Source: Ulota crispa
Taxonomy: Eukaryota > Streptophyta > Bryopsida > Orthotrichales > Orthotrichaceae
Direction: 5' to 3'
Length of the DNA: 64,000 nt
NCBI GenBank assembly: GCA_963920765.1
Contig: OY987249.1
Coordinates: 21,097,111-21,161,110 of the forward strand
Part shown: positions 22,440 to 35,400 of the stretch, piece by piece
Numbering within the stretch: position 1 is the first letter of the stretch
How the letters are laid out: each line of letters starts with the position of its first letter
Made by a program: the position numbers and the translations under genes
The notes under the pieces: generated by a model
Told to the model about the DNA's origin: nothing
Database searches by the model: none
The model's input: the letters and a program-made list of their open reading frames with translations, nothing else

Positions 22440-24350
22440 TCAGAACAATGGGGAAGGTAGAGAAAAAGAGAGAATCAGCACCTCTTTGGTCAGTGAATCC
22501 AGGTATTCTAGAAGATTTGAGGGAGAAGGAGTTGTTGGAGGAGGACCTGAAGCGGATGGGGTGCCAAGGATTGATCCAAGTGCTGTGGAACCTGAAGAAC
22601 AAGGCTATGGTGGGAAAACTAATGGCGGATCCATCCAAAGAGTGAACCAAAATGAAGAGAGCGGATCCGGAGAAGTGGTCAACCTTGTTGTGGTGCAAAG
22701 TTTACAAGTTCTCTCCAAAAGATGAAGGTATGGCTTCCCGGATGCCCAAGAGATGTGAGGGTAAGTTTGCTCACCGCAACCAGCCTAAAAACGATTATGC
22801 AATCTCGGATTGCAAAAATATCTGAGAAAAGAGAGTGCTATAGTTTTTAGTTCTGATCTTGACTGCGGACAAACCTAGATATTGCACCATCTCATTAGGA
22901 AACACTATTTTTGGAGTGTTAGAAGAAGAGATAGTGGTTAATTGGGGGCACATAATCAAGGAGCTAGTGCTCAAGTTGATAGAGTTGCTCGGAAACACCA
23001 AATCTTTTGAGCTCAGTCCTTTTCTCTTCCATCTTTATAGTTATTTAGAAATTATGAGAGAAGGAGAGCTTTCCAAGTATGAGATTGCAGAGACCATGTT
23101 GGAGAAATACATTCCCTCGGATGCAAAATCGGCACATGAGTCCGATGAGTCCAAAATGATTCTATAGAACCCATGAGAGTGAAACGTACGCAACAAAAAG
23201 GGAAGGGACAAGTTGATTCAGAGGAGAGAATAAGGAGATTGGAAAGAGCTAAAGGGACCGATCCGGTATGGGGAGGAAAGACGGAAGATGATCCGGTCAC
23301 CAAGGTGATCAAGGAGCTCGAGGAGATTTGGAAATTGATCTTGTTTCAACAAGATGTTCCTCAAAAACTCTATATAGTGTTGGGGGTGCCTTTGTTGCAA
23401 ATTATGGGCAAGGTTATGGACCTCCGTCATTTGAAGGACTTGAAGGAAACGGAGGTAGGAGTACCGCAAGCCAATGTGAAGGGGCTTCAAGAAGAGTTGC
23501 TAAAGGAAACAAAACATGAGAGGTTGGCCAAAAAAGCAATAATCCACATTGCGGATCTCCAGAAGTTTTTGGGAATCCGGGCAACATGGTGGATAAAGCA
23601 AAGCTCTATGATGCCGAGGTGATGAAGGAAGGAGCTACGCCGATGGGACCCAATATAGTCAAGGTGTTGGTGGAGTAAAGTCAGAAGATTGAAGCAATGC
23701 TGGTTGAAATGAAGATTCTCACTCACATGAAGACACTAGAATTGGAAACATTGAGAGGATCCATTCCGGTAAAGGAGGCAACACTTGCCCAAAAAGACGC
23801 CCCATTTCTTTCCTCCAAGCTGCCAACTCCAAAAAAAGGACAAATCAGAAACTCCTAATTCCGAGCTTCTTCTGCCCAAGTTAGATTTTGGACCAACAAA
23901 AACATCTACCTAATGGTTGCTCAAAAGTCAATCTTGAACACCAACAAAGGATCCATGTACAAGAAATGATCCGGATATATTGAAGGAGCAAGGTATAAGA
24001 ATTGATCTGGGCACAGCAAAAGATCTAAGTCCGGCCAAAATACCGAGTTTGGTAAAGCAAAAGACAACAAAGGTAAACAAAAGGGCGTTAGCTTCACTGA
24101 GTAAAGAGAAGATTATCCTCACCACTGAAGAGGCCTCTTTTCTAACCGAGTCCAATATTGATAGCAAGTTTGAAACCTCTTAAGACAATTTAAAATACTT
24201 GGATCTGGATGCTTATAATCTAGCACTTGGAGAGAAGTGGAAATTGTCAACCAAGAAGACGCAGTAGACTTCCGCCAAGAAGAAGAAGATTGGAAGGACA
24301 TTGAAGGCCCGAAAAGTGCAAGCAGCTACTAAACCTAATAGATAGATTTA
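22440..24350 (+). pseudogene. Broken coding-like region of unknown identity
   Basis: A 1.9-kb tract with coding-like composition (lysine/glutamate-rich, few A/T runs) is split over all three + frames by stops and shifts. Pieces: 22448-22645 from ATG (starts MGKVEKKRESAP, contains EKELLEEDLKRMG); 22859-23167 (contains SLGNTIFGVLEEEIVVNWGH and ELSPFLFHLYSYLE); 23173-23622 (charged, coiled-coil-like); and 23980-24183. No pol domains are visible. The type of decay and the position next to the copia element suggest a retroelement gag/ORF or a captured gene fragment, but I do not recognise the family. Confidence 0.45.
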
Positions 24351-24542
24351 CCACATAATAGCGGTAATAGGTGGAATATATAACTTAGAATAAATAGCTT
24401 GAATATTTGAAAAGTTGAAAGTTAGTCACTTTCTAGTTATAGTAAACTTGGATGTCCAGATTCAATAAAATCAGATTTGAGATCATTTTTTTGTGGAGCT
24501 TGGCGGTAGGTAGTTAGATTCACAATTTTTTGGATAAAAGAA

Positions 24543-24820
24543 TTGTTTAAAGGTTGGAATACAGCATTAGAAGTTTGTTCTAAGCCGAAGGAGATATGCT
24601 AGGTGGGACACTTAGCATTAGAGAGAAAGCATGTGGTAGGAAGCACTTCATATAGCGGATTAGACTATGGACGTGGTTATCCTATATGGTTAGGTGAAAG
24701 GAGAGTAGTTGAGAGAATATATAGATGAGAGAGTTTGGAAACACTCTCATCTCTTCCATTTGTATCTTATACATTTGAGAATATCATATGTGCCTTTGCT
24801 CTTCTATCTTACCAATGTTT
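24543..24820 (+). repeat. 5' LTR of the copia element
   Basis: Starts TGTTTAAAGGTTGGAATAC. Shares with the 3' LTR the blocks GATATGCTAGGTGGGA, 'cacttcatatag-ggattaga', GTGGTTATC, 'tatatggtta' and a terminal 'catttgtat-ttata-atttga' block. TATATAGATGAGAGAGTTTG (about 24718) is a plausible TATA region. The exact right boundary is uncertain by about 10 bp. Confidence 0.8.
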
Positions 24821-25824
24821 TTAATAGGTTATGGGCTCACTTCTTAGAGTTTGGAGGTGCATTGTGGTGAGTAGAGATCACATTTGAGGGAGATTAGCCT
24901 TTAGATTTTGACCTTGTGCACTTGGAGGACTTCTTTAGCTACTTTTGGGTGTTAGGGGTGGTTTTGTAATAAATGTGCTTGTCATTTGAGCTACTTTAGC
25001 AGTTGTCTTATCTTGTAGAGCTTTTAGAGGACTAGTTGTGCTTGCTTCTTATGTTGGGGTGCATTTGTGGTGAGAGAGGACTTTTGAGGAACTTCAACTC
25101 TCTTTACATGCCCTTTAGAGTCTTTGGAGATCTTGTTTTGCCTCTTAGAAAGTAGCTGATCCTCATTTGGCATGGTGGAAGATCAAATTCGAGTTTGTGG
25201 AGTTGTGAACCTTATTAGAAAATTTGATCTATGATATAGAAGTTGATCCACGTTGGAGTTAATTTGGAAGTCCACTTGATGTTGCACAAGCTTTTGAAGG
25301 AATGGAGTTGTACCATCAAAGTGCTTATTTTAAATACAAAGAGGTGATTTGTGAGTTTGTACTTGCTTTAGTTGATTTCTACCCTTACTTGAAGTTATTT
25401 GCTTAAGTGGATGTATAGTATTTGCTCAAAAGGGGCTGAAATTGCAAAGAGTGAGTTTGACGGTGAGGTTTGAATGATAACCTCACATTTTGGTAAATTT
25501 TGTACTCTTTTGAAGATTGGGTTGTATACTTCAGCTGTTTGTGTATAATAAGAACTAGAGTTTGTTTTAGAAGTACTTGAGTTGCATACATCAATCCTTT
25601 ATGTGCATAGAGAGCTAGAGCTTTATTTGAGAGGTGGTTGAGTTACATACTTTCAGCCCCTTGTTTTTAGATCTAGCTAGCATTAAGAGTAGTTTTGTAG
25701 CATACTTCATCCCTTCGTGTGTGGCAAAAGTTAGGGTTTGCTTGTTTAGTAGTTAAACTCTTTACTTCAGCTCCTTGCTATCTTGTTATAACATTGAGAG
25801 AGCTTTGAGTTGCATAATCTAATC
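24821..25824 (+). other. Leader between the 5' LTR and gag
   Basis: Non-coding; contains repeated phrases of the form 'gttgcatacttcagctccttg-tgt' about every 60-70 bp (25520-25780), suggesting a decayed tandem repeat in the untranslated leader. Confidence 0.55.
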
Positions 25825-26735
25825 ATGGCCACGTATGAGGGTGAAACACCCTGTGTTGTAAACAAATTCAATGGAGACATCTTCTCCTTGTTCAAGTTTA
25901 AGATGGAGATGATCTTTGATGAGAAGGATTTTGGGACATTGAGGAGGGCAATGAATAGGCTTTTACAAGTGATAGCAACTCCAAAGTCATCTTGGCCTTT
26001 AAGAAGCGTGAAAAGACAATGTTTTGCATTTTGTGCATTGATATGGTGGATGCACAAATTCAATATGTTAAGTTTTGCAAAGGAGCTGCAAAAGCATGGA
26101 GGACTCTTTGCGGCATCCACGAGACCAAGAGTTTGACTGATGTGTTGTTTTTGAGGCGCAAGTTCTTCACCATAAAGATGTAAGAGACAGATGACCTCTT
26201 GCAACGCACAAACATGATAAAGATTCTTGCGGATCAATTCAAGGCCCTTGATGTGTCCGTTATGGAAGGAGACATTGTCATGACCATTTTGGAAAGTTGA
26301 CCACGTTCTTTTGAAAATTTGATTGTGACAATGGAGACCAAGGACATCAAAGAGCTCACCCTCACATATGTGATGTTGCGGTTAATGCATGAAGTGATAA
26401 AAAAAAAGGAGCATCACATCGTGGCTAGAGAAAATGCGGCGTCGGTTGCTCACCACAAGCGTGGTGAAGATTCTACCATGGTTCAAGGTGAGCCCTTTCT
26501 ATGCTTCCATTGTGGTAAACCGGACCGTTTTACTTGTAATTGCTACAACCGCAAGAATGACAAGGGTGAGAAAGCCAACAAGGCCAAGGTGGATGAGAGT
26601 GGTGAGAACTATGCATTCATGGCCTCTCATGATGGTCTATTGAGCTTGGTAAATGATTGGATTATGGATTTCAAGGCAACCACCCACATGTCACCGCATA
26701 GAGCTAATTTTACACTTTTGAGGCCATTTCAGTAA
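25825..26735 (+). pseudogene. Copia gag plus start of protease, broken
   Basis: An ATG at 25825 opens the gag (MATYEGETPCVVNKFNGD). The frame shifts near 25990 and continues in another frame as 'CILCIDMVDAQIQYVKFCKG', and stops follow at about 26181 and 26298. A CCHC-type zinc knuckle lies at 26502-26543 (CFHCGKPDRFTCNC), in which the expected His is Arg. Next is a copia protease remnant WIMDFKATTHMSPHR, where the catalytic DSG reads DFK. Not functional. Confidence 0.85.
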
Positions 26736-27064
26736 GGAAGATGTTCATAGGTGATAATTTGGTGCTCTAAGCCCTTGGAAGGGGCTCTATTTTGGTGGAC
26801 TTCCTTGTTGAAGGATGCACCAAACGCATTCAGTTCAAGAATGTGTCGTATATGTCCAAGTTCAAAGCATCTTTTTTTCCATGAGCAAGATAGTAGGGGG
26901 AGGGTTGAATGTACAATTTGGAAGCCTTGAGTGCATTGTGAGGTCTTCCAATGGAGTCACCTAAGCCACGGCATCACGTAAAAGCAACTTGTATCATTTA
27001 CAGTGCAAGGTTGTGCATGGAGGAGAGACTACTAAAGTTGTCACCTCAAGTAGGGATGGGTTGA

Positions 27065-27873
27065 TTTTGTAGCATCAACTCGTAATGCACATGAATGTAT
27101 AAAGTTTTATAGTTTTTCTAAGCTTGGTGAGTGGCCTTGACCTTTCCAAATTCCATGGTGATAGCTTGTTTAATGTTTGTGAGGGTTGTATTGAAGGCAA
27201 ACAACTACGGCACTCATGTCCAAAAGATGGTTTCACATGTGTCACCAAGGTGTTGGGCATTGTACAATCAAATGTGTGTGGCCTCACAAAAATCATGTCT
27301 TTGGGTGGAACAAGGTATTTTTTGACCTTCTTTGACGATTTATCAAAAAAGACGTGGATATACCTTCTCAAAGCCAAAAGCGAGTTTTTTGAGCGGTTCA
27401 AGGAGTTTGAGACTTTGGTGGAGAAGGAGGCCAAATACACCATGAAGGTGTTGCGGCCAGACAATTGGAGAGAGTACACTTCCAATTAGTTTGAAGCCTT
27501 CTTGAAGGCCTAAGATATTATACATTAAACCTCAATTTTACATACACCGCAACAAAATGAAATGGCCGAGAAGGCCAATTGTATCATTATAGTGATAGCT
27601 AGGAGTATAATCTATGGCCAAAAGCTTGAGTTGGAATATTGGGCCGAGATGGTGAGCAATGCGGTATATGTTTGCAATCGATGCCCAACTAGTGCGGTAG
27701 ATGACAAGATTCCACAACATACGTGCAGTGGGAAAAGACCTTTGGTGGCACACATTAGAATTTTTAGGTGTGTTGCATATGCTAAGATTTCCAATGCTTT
27801 GAGGACCAAGTTTAATGCAAAGGTGATGAAATGTTTGTTTTTAGAATATTGTGAGGACTCCAATGCATATTAG
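27065..27873 (+). pseudogene. Copia integrase remnant
   Basis: The frame from 27124 contains the zinc-domain end (CEGCIEGKQLRHSC) and the start of the catalytic core (GTRYFLTFFDDLSKKTWIYL). A stop at 27487-27489 interrupts it. It resumes as HTPQQNEMAEKANC and 'YWAEMVSNAVYVCNRCPTSA', ending near 27873 with the GAG-POL spacer 'FRCVAYAKIS'. At least three stops and shifts are present. Confidence 0.85.
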
Positions 27874-28339
27874 CTAATTTGTTTGAAGTTTGAGAAGATA
27901 ATTTGATGTTGTGATGTGACATTTTGTGAGCATAAAAATTTGCAAGAAAAGTTGAAGTTGAGTCTAAATGGGAGTAGTGGTAATTTTGTTATGGATACAT
28001 CTCGAACGCCTTGACATGATGATGATGATGGAGATGAAGAGAATTAGTCTCTTGAGGATGGAGATGGTGACATTGTGGAGGATGCAAGTGCAAGTCAAAA
28101 TAACAAGGGCTCTAAACCTAAGAAAGTCACAAAAAAGAAGAAGGCACAAGTTGTTGTTCTATGCGCTGAAGTGGAAGGTAGTCAACATGTGCGAGTCGTG
28201 CAGTGGTCCACAAAGGTAAAAAAACCTTTAGAGAAGTAGTCAAATGACCATATCTTTCCTCTACCATCTTTGTATCGGATCATGCTAATATGGCCGTTGT
28301 TTATGATCCCACTACATTTGGGGAGGCCTTAGACTCTTG

Positions 28340-29030
28340 GGATGCAAACAATTGGAAGGTCAACATAGATGAAGAGTACCACTCCTTCCATGCCATTGGT
28401 ACTTGGGAGTTGACTACCCTTCCTCCGTCTCATAAGATGGTGGGATGCACGTAGGTGTTTAAAACCAAGAGAGATGCTACAAGAGAGATTGTGTGCCACA
28501 AAGTAATGTTGGTGGCAAGCGGGTTCTCTCATGTACAAGGAGTGGATTTCAACAAACTGTTTGCTCATGTGATCAAATTCACCACCATATGGTGCATTGT
28601 AGCTTTTGGAGCATCATTGGACTTGGAGATGCACCAAATAGATGTGAAGACAGCCTTCCTCAATGGCGACTTAGAGAAAGATATTTACATGGAGCAACCT
28701 AAGGGGTTTATGCAATGTGGTCATGAGCACATTGTTTGCAAGCTTACAAAGTCTTTGTATAAGCTGAAGCAAATATCGCGAGTATAGTATCAAAAGATTG
28801 ATACAAGTCTTTTGAGACTTGATTTTGAGAAGAGTGTGGCTGATCATAATTTGTATTTTGTACAAGTAGAAGCCCATGTGATGCTTGTATATGCTGATGA
28901 CTTTATCATTTTCTCTGACAATATAGATATCATGGATGCATTGAACGTCAAGTTTGAGGCGGAGTACAAAATGATAAACTTGGGGGAATTGCGCTATTGC
29001 CTCGGAGTGGAGTTTGCAAGAGATTGAGGT
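28340..29030 (+). pseudogene. Copia reverse transcriptase remnant
   Basis: Conserved copia RT blocks are present: 'AIGTWELTTLPPSHKMVGC', a TAG replacing the Lys/Trp region at 28453-28455, 'VDFNKLFAHVIKFTTIW', 'MHQIDVKTAFLNGDLEKDIY', 'GHEHIVCKLTKSLYKLKQ', a stop at about 28785, and the catalytic YADD (28890-28901) followed by FIIFSDN and LGELRYCLGVEF. The catalytic residues survive but the frame does not. Confidence 0.9.
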
Positions 29031-29885
29031 GCAAAGACCATCACCATGAGCCAAACCAAATCTTTGGAAAAAGTACTCAAGCAGTTTGGTATGAAGGATT
29101 GCAAACCCATCGGCATTCCATTGGACATTAAGTTGAAGTTGGTGAAGTTTAGCGTAAAGAAAAATAATATAGATGCTTTGAAGATGGTGAATGTGCTTTA
29201 CAAATCAACGGTTGGATCATTGATGTATGTCCTAGTTGCTACAAGGACTGATTTAGGTTCTACCATTTGCACGGTGAGTTAACACATGGCAAGGCCGAGA
29301 TAGAGTCATTCGATGGCAATGAAGAGAATCATGAAAAACTTCAAGGGCACTTTTCATATAAAGTTGCAATTGGGAGGGGGGCATATATGCTTGAAAAGGT
29401 ACTGTGATGCAAATTGGGCTAGCAATGCCAAGTCCACCACGGGGTATGCATTTAGTTTTGAAAAGGGCACAATATCATAGAGTAACAAAAAATAACCTAC
29501 GGTGACTTTAACCACAATAAAAACAAAATACATGGCGGCAAGCCTTTGCAAAATAGAAGTCATATGGCTAAAGCAGCTTTTAGAGGATGTGGGGTATAAG
29601 GACATGAAGGGTACCTTGATCTTGTGTAACAATCAAGGTGCCATAGCTCTTACTAAGAATCTGGTGCACCATGCGAGGACAAACACATTGAAGTGCAACA
29701 CCATTTTGTGAGAGAGAAGGTGGAGAAAGAAACCATCACACTGGAGTATTGCCCAACTAAGGATATGTTGGCAGATGTAATGACAAAGGCGTTGGCGAGG
29801 GATAGACATGAGCAATTGACGAGAATCATGAACATTGGAGATTTTGGCCATTTGCAAAGTGGAAGTGTTGAAAAGTTGGAATAGG
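29031..29885 (+). pseudogene. Copia RNase H remnant and 3' end of pol
   Basis: 'SKSLEKVLKQFGM'-like, 'STVGSLMYVLVATRTDLGS', then after stops 'TTIKTKYMAASLCKIEVIWL' and 'LILCNNQGAIALTKN' are the typical copia RNase H blocks. The end (TKDMLADVMTKALARDRHEQ) reaches the 3' LTR; a purine-rich GCAAAGTGGAAG just before 29866 fits a polypurine tract. Confidence 0.85.
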
Positions 29886-30145
29886 GCATTAGGATTTTGC
29901 TTTAGGCCATGGAAGATATGCTAGGTAGGATATTTAGCTTTGGAAAAAGAGCATATGGTATGAAACACCTCATATAGAGGATTAGACCATGGGCGTGGTT
30001 ATCTCATATGGTTATGTGAAGAGAGAGTGGTTGGAAGAGTATATAAATGTGAGAGTTTGACATCACTATCATTTTTTCTATTTGTATTTTATATATTTGA
30101 ATATACCATGTGTGCATTTGGTCTTTTATCATCACTACATTTTCT
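29866..30145 (+). repeat. 3' LTR of the copia element
   Basis: Starts TGTTGAAAAGTTGGAATAG directly after the polypurine tract; block-by-block similar to 24543-24820, including AGATATGCTAGGTAGGA and AGTATATAAATGTGAGAGTT. The right boundary is uncertain by about 10 bp. Confidence 0.8.
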
Positions 30146-30150
30146 ATAGA

Positions 30151-31779
30151 AATGACATGTGTCATTTCTTGGTCAATAGCTTATCCTTTCAGGTACTTTT
30201 TTGAGTTTTTGAAGGATTGGCTATTAGGGGCAAGAATCAAGATTGATGCCTTGGGCATTTTTACTTTACTAATTTACATAATGCACGTAAGTACCAAATT
30301 TCCACATCTGACCTTTGAAGTGTATTTTTTTTTGTGAGGATGGTATGCTGGTAATACTAAAGCCATTGCTTAGTACAAATAGTTGAATGTGTCTGTATTT
30401 GGAATGAGGAACAGCCCTCAGATTCAGTCTAATCCAATTTTTGGAGTGATATTGAGTTGGTTGCAAAATCGTATGTACTAAGAGGCAACTTTTGTTCCAA
30501 AATCATCATTGGGAGACTTCTGTGAGGAATAGCCACCTTTAAACTAGGTTCAATCCGGATAGCAATCCCAATGAATGCTTGTTGATGGCTGACGAGATTC
30601 TTCTACACTTGAAAGTGGTGGTGAGCAAGGGATAGGGGTTTTTCAATTATCCGGTTAACATTTCAGTCAAAGGAATTTGTCCCAAATAGATCTGTTGTTG
30701 TAGTATGTTGGAGTGATAGGGATTTCCTGCGTGACTTGTGGGTCTGGACTAGTTTCCAGGTCTGCTATTAGGAAAAACTTGCATCTCTTTTGTCTTTGTT
30801 TATTTTGTTGTTTTCTTATAAATGGTACTTTAGTCACCCAAATCTTTGGAAGGGTAGAATTCAATGCATCCTTCTTCAACTTCAATAGCGGACCTCTTTG
30901 ATATGGAGGCTAAACTTTTGTTCTAGTTACTTTGGATCACCACTTGATTTGGAAATAGTATCAAGATTAGGGTATTTCTTCAGAATTGGCAAATAGTTGT
31001 AATAGTGTAATAACCAAAACAATAGGATTGGAAGTTTAGCAAAACAACAAGAAAAGAAGTTGCAGTTCTCATTTTGGTGTGTTTGTAATTGTGGTTGTTT
31101 GTGTGTTGGATATACCAACTAGTTTCTAGTCTTGGTTTATTCTTTAGGAGCTACACACTAAATCCCTACAGAACAATATATGAGTCATCCAATTGGTATT
31201 TTTGTCAAATCTATAAGCTAATTGGAAGATAATTGCTTTCTTGTGCTACAACATATCGGCCATGGACTATTTAGGGGCATTGCAAGTCAAGGGGATACCA
31301 AATCAACTTAGGAGGCCTTGACATAAACTAGTTCAAACAACTAATCTATTGATAAAGAGACATATATTTTGTTGTTGTGATAACTGCAAGTTCTATGGAT
31401 ATAAATGGATGGTGGTCAGTTTGAGTCTAACCTTAGTGATGTTGTTTACTTAGCTATAGACAAGGATTTGATGCAGAATCTCTATCTTGTAGGTGGATGA
31501 AGTTCTTCATGATTTGACGGAATCCTTGTTCCATACTTCAGTCATGCTACAACTAAGGTAGAAGCACCCATATTTGATAATTTCAAAGATTTTGCAACAA
31601 TGTACAAAGCGTATGATATTTTAACCCTTTAAAGACCACACAATCATATATTGATTGCACAGAGTCGTTTTTGGCATGTAGAATAGTATTACTTAGCATT
31701 TGGAAATTGGTCTTGAAAAATGCATGTGCTCACAAGAAATTTGCATTCAACTAAATAAACAATTACAAAATTGGATATG
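30151..31779. other. Gene-free stretch right of the copia element
   Basis: No bounded element or convincing gene. Open frames at 30110-30337 and 30713-30901 show no domain. Confidence 0.45.
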
Positions 31780-32410
31780 TGAGTTGACAAATTATAATGT
31801 TTATATGGCATGGCTCAAAACACATATCCATTTTTGGTCATAGATGGATTAAATCAACAATACAATACATCAAACATCCAAGAAGAATGTCACTTTTCAA
31901 TTGAGTGATCTTAAAAAAGTTCAAATTGCTTGAGAAATATGCTCTTATTGTTTTGCTATACAATTGTAATATAATTGTGATATTTCAAGATTTGTAGAAA
32001 TGGTGTTGTCATTTTATTTCCAAAACTTGTCATCTCACATTTAAGGCCAATTATTGATTGTTTTCAACAATTGGATTTTCCATAACATTTATCAAATTTT
32101 GTGTCAAATAGTTTTAAATTGGCAAATAAAGTGGGATTTTTGACCTTTTTTGTCCACCTAACTACACCTTGTGATTGCTATTTTTATCCATTTTGTGTGA
32201 AAATAGTCTCAGTAGAAAGGTGTGCAATCGAGCTTTCTAGAAATATAAGGCTCTTCTTAAGCAAAACTCTCATGAAGCAATAACATCCAAAGCCATACTA
32301 GCATGAATAACTAGAGATTTTCCATCAAACACACACTCAATCATTACAATATTTCATCTCCAACCTTAGATTTGGTTGGAATTTTGATACTTTATAATGA
32401 ATAAAGTATT
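31780..32410 (+). repeat. Dispersed repeat family F, copy 1
   Basis: The reverse complement of 50880-51640. Shared landmarks are ACACATATCCATTTTTGGTC, 'attaaatcaacaatacaatac' (mirrored as 'gtattgcattgttgctttgat'), CACCTTGTGATTGCTATTTT, TTATCCATTTTGTGTGAAA and AAGCAATAACATCCAAA. The two copies lie about 19 kb apart in opposite orientation. No conserved open frame. Confidence 0.85.
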
Positions 32411-35400
32411 CTTTCCATTCATACGGTGGGATCATTCAAATTGGGTCTACATTTGATTCAACAAGGCATCTAAGTTCATTGCTTCTATTTTTAGTGGGTT
32501 TCTTGAAAATGGGTGTAATCCATAAAGGGTTAATAGATTCTGCAACAACCTACAAAGTGTTTGATAACTTAAGAGATTTTGCAACAACCTACAAAGGATT
32601 TTGAGATGACAAGTATTTTTCCCATGTAGGAAGATAAGAAATATTGATAGTTGCAAAACTTTAATAATTTAATGTGCAAAACTGAAATTATTGTGAATTT
32701 TGGGAGTCCACAAGTATTCTAGAATCATGGCCAATGTCAAGATGTATACAATTCTACTAATAGTCAAACCACTTTCAACTCATTACACTTTGGAACACAC
32801 GAAATGACTTAAGTGGTTCCAACCTTGAAAAGGACAAAAGAACGCATTCCAAAGCACTTGTTTTTGCTTGTGGTGGAAATAGCAAATCCTACTTATTGGG
32901 TATAAAGTGTTGGTGGCAATGGGTGCTTTCACTTTAACTCCTAAAGGACCAAAAGGACAAAACTTGTCCTTTCATTGCCTAAAAAATACTTCAAGGGTGG
33001 AAAAAAAAAAATTTCAACTTTTTTTGAAAGTGGTCACATAGATGCATGGATGTCATATTGGACCGCTTGTCCTCCCATCCATCTGTCTACCAAAAGTGTC
33101 CAATTGAGCTCATTTTTGTCCAATGTGGTTAACTCATAGTTGACTTTAGAAATTGTACAAAATGATAAAAAAAACTTTCACCACATGATAGTCATACTCA
33201 TTGTTGCCAACATGAAGTCAAAACATGGATTTAAAGCTGTATCATGTTATAAAAATGAAAAATAATAATTTGATTCTTCCATTTTTAGGTCCAAAATCCT
33301 AATAACGGCCATAAAAAACAAGAAGACGGACACGTTTGTCTAAACAATCCGGTCCATCCGGTCCTCTAGGATTTCCAATAGCCAAAAGTTGTTTGATATG
33401 ACAACCTTGCATAGATGTGCTAAATCACTAAATGCCAAAAAATGCTGCTTTGAATGCCCCCATATTTTTTAAAACTTCAATTTATGAAAAGATGTACATG
33501 TTCCATGCTACCCTTCCTACAATTTTAGTGAGGGCACTACTGACTTTTGCAACTTTTGGAGAGAATATCTTCCTTTCTGGGCACATGCCACACTACTCTA
33601 GCTGGACTAAGCAGTGCATTCCCCGCGGTCTACCCCTTGAATTGGGCACATTCATCCATCAGTCCTTCAAGGGTTAAGTCATGTTCATTCTATATAGACA
33701 CTAGTTTGCTACATTTGCAGGGCTGGCATTATTGAAGAGTTCACTTGATCCCTCCCTGAAGTGGAAGCCCGTGCATGGACTATTTATTTTTTCCTTTGTT
33801 GGAAGCTGAGCAATATTGTTGAATGATGTACTTTTGTTCTAAGAACTTGCATGCTAAAATGTTAAGACTCAATCAATTTGATGCATCTAAAACAAGGTTT
33901 CTTTGCATCTGATTAGAGTCAAGTTTAAAGTAATGGAAGTTTTTACAACATTGTAAGTAATAACATAACGCCAGTGGAAACTTCTACACTGAAATAAAAA
34001 ATAGTAATTTTGAAAAAGATAACAGTCACCAATTGGCCAAAGTTCCAATTATTGATGGAACACGTAAATGACACAAGGACTTTATTGAGCCAATACAAAA
34101 TGAATAAAAAAATATCAAGAATAATCATTCCTAATATTCACAACAAAAAGCTATAAACTTTAGCTTTGAGTGTGTATTCTAAGTACAGTCATCCAATAGA
34201 AGTATTTTGCCTGCATGCAATTTTGGGTGTTGTGTTACATCTAGCTTGCCTATTGCTCTATATCAAAGGCCATTAGTGAAGAGGTTCTGAAGAGATGGAT
34301 AAATGAAAATTCCATGATTGCAACCTTTCCATAATGTCTATTGTCTAAAAAACACACCTTGTGGGATACAGTATGAGGTTTTGCATTTAGTCTAGATTAG
34401 GTCTTTGAAAGTAGGCATAGCTCAACACTTAAGGTGCTGGAATTGGAAATTGAACAACAATAATGTCACCGTATATAGAAGTGAAATAACATAAAAAATC
34501 ACTTAAGTCATCTTTACAACCAAGCGCTCTTTTCTAGCCATCTTTTACAATAATATGGAAAGCCTTGGAGGTAAAAAGTATTGTACCAATTCAACAATGT
34601 CAGAGCTAGGTCAAATGCTCGGCACTTGGGATTCAAACTTAGTCTATGTCAAAGAGTTTGATAAACTGCAATCAATAAATTTCCTACCTCTACTTTAGTA
34701 TTGCATAATATCAAAAATTGATAGGATTGTGCAATTCTAGGATTGCTAAGTATCATCAAACCATGAGCTTTTCAGTTTCTTAAATCCTAACTTCAATTAG
34801 CAAACAGTGGCTGAGAAGCATCAACATCAATAAATAAAAATGGGCTATCCACAAAGGAGTTTTGTGGAATTTGGAATTGCTTCAGTTTATCCACAACTAA
34901 GGCAAATACATCCAATTCCGACCCCTTTACCTGATCCTGTCACATGCACACCAAGAAACATTTTAGACCTAAAAGCTAGGCAAGTCATAGATAGCATATA
35001 TATGTGACACAGATGATAAGATATCTATGATAGACCTAGATTTCAGATTTCAAGTCTAAAATGTTCTCCTAGTATACATGCCACAAGATTAGGCAAAACT
35101 GAAAGAATTGGATATGTTTACCTTAAACAAAATTTTGGTCTCTAATCCAAGTGAGAATCTTCAAGTAGAGGATGAAAAAAGAACATGCATCACACTTGTT
35201 CATTAAGCATGCAAACTTTGCTACTAGCGTAGCATTGGTACTCTTCAAATATGGCTGTCAAGCTCCATCTTTGGAGCCTCCGCAAATAGCCCATTATTGT
35301 TCCTGCACTATGACAAGGCTTTTTGATTACATGATGCACCCAAATTTATGATCACCTAGCAATTTCAATGCTGGTGAGCTTCCAATTCTTTTCTCCATGT

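Larger units (their letters stand above)
24543..30150 (+). mobile_element. Degenerate Ty1/copia LTR retrotransposon
   Basis: Two similar ~280-bp LTRs (24543-~24820 and 29866-~30145) enclose gag, protease, integrase, reverse transcriptase and RNase H remnants in the copia order (integrase before RT). Each domain is disrupted by stops and frameshifts, and LTR divergence is substantial by eye (roughly a fifth of positions), so the insertion is old and immobile. An untranslated leader of about 1 kb separates the 5' LTR from gag. A weak match to a tRNA-iMet primer site (GGTTATGGGC, about 24827) follows the 5' LTR. A clean 5-bp target duplication could not be confirmed. Confidence 0.9.
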
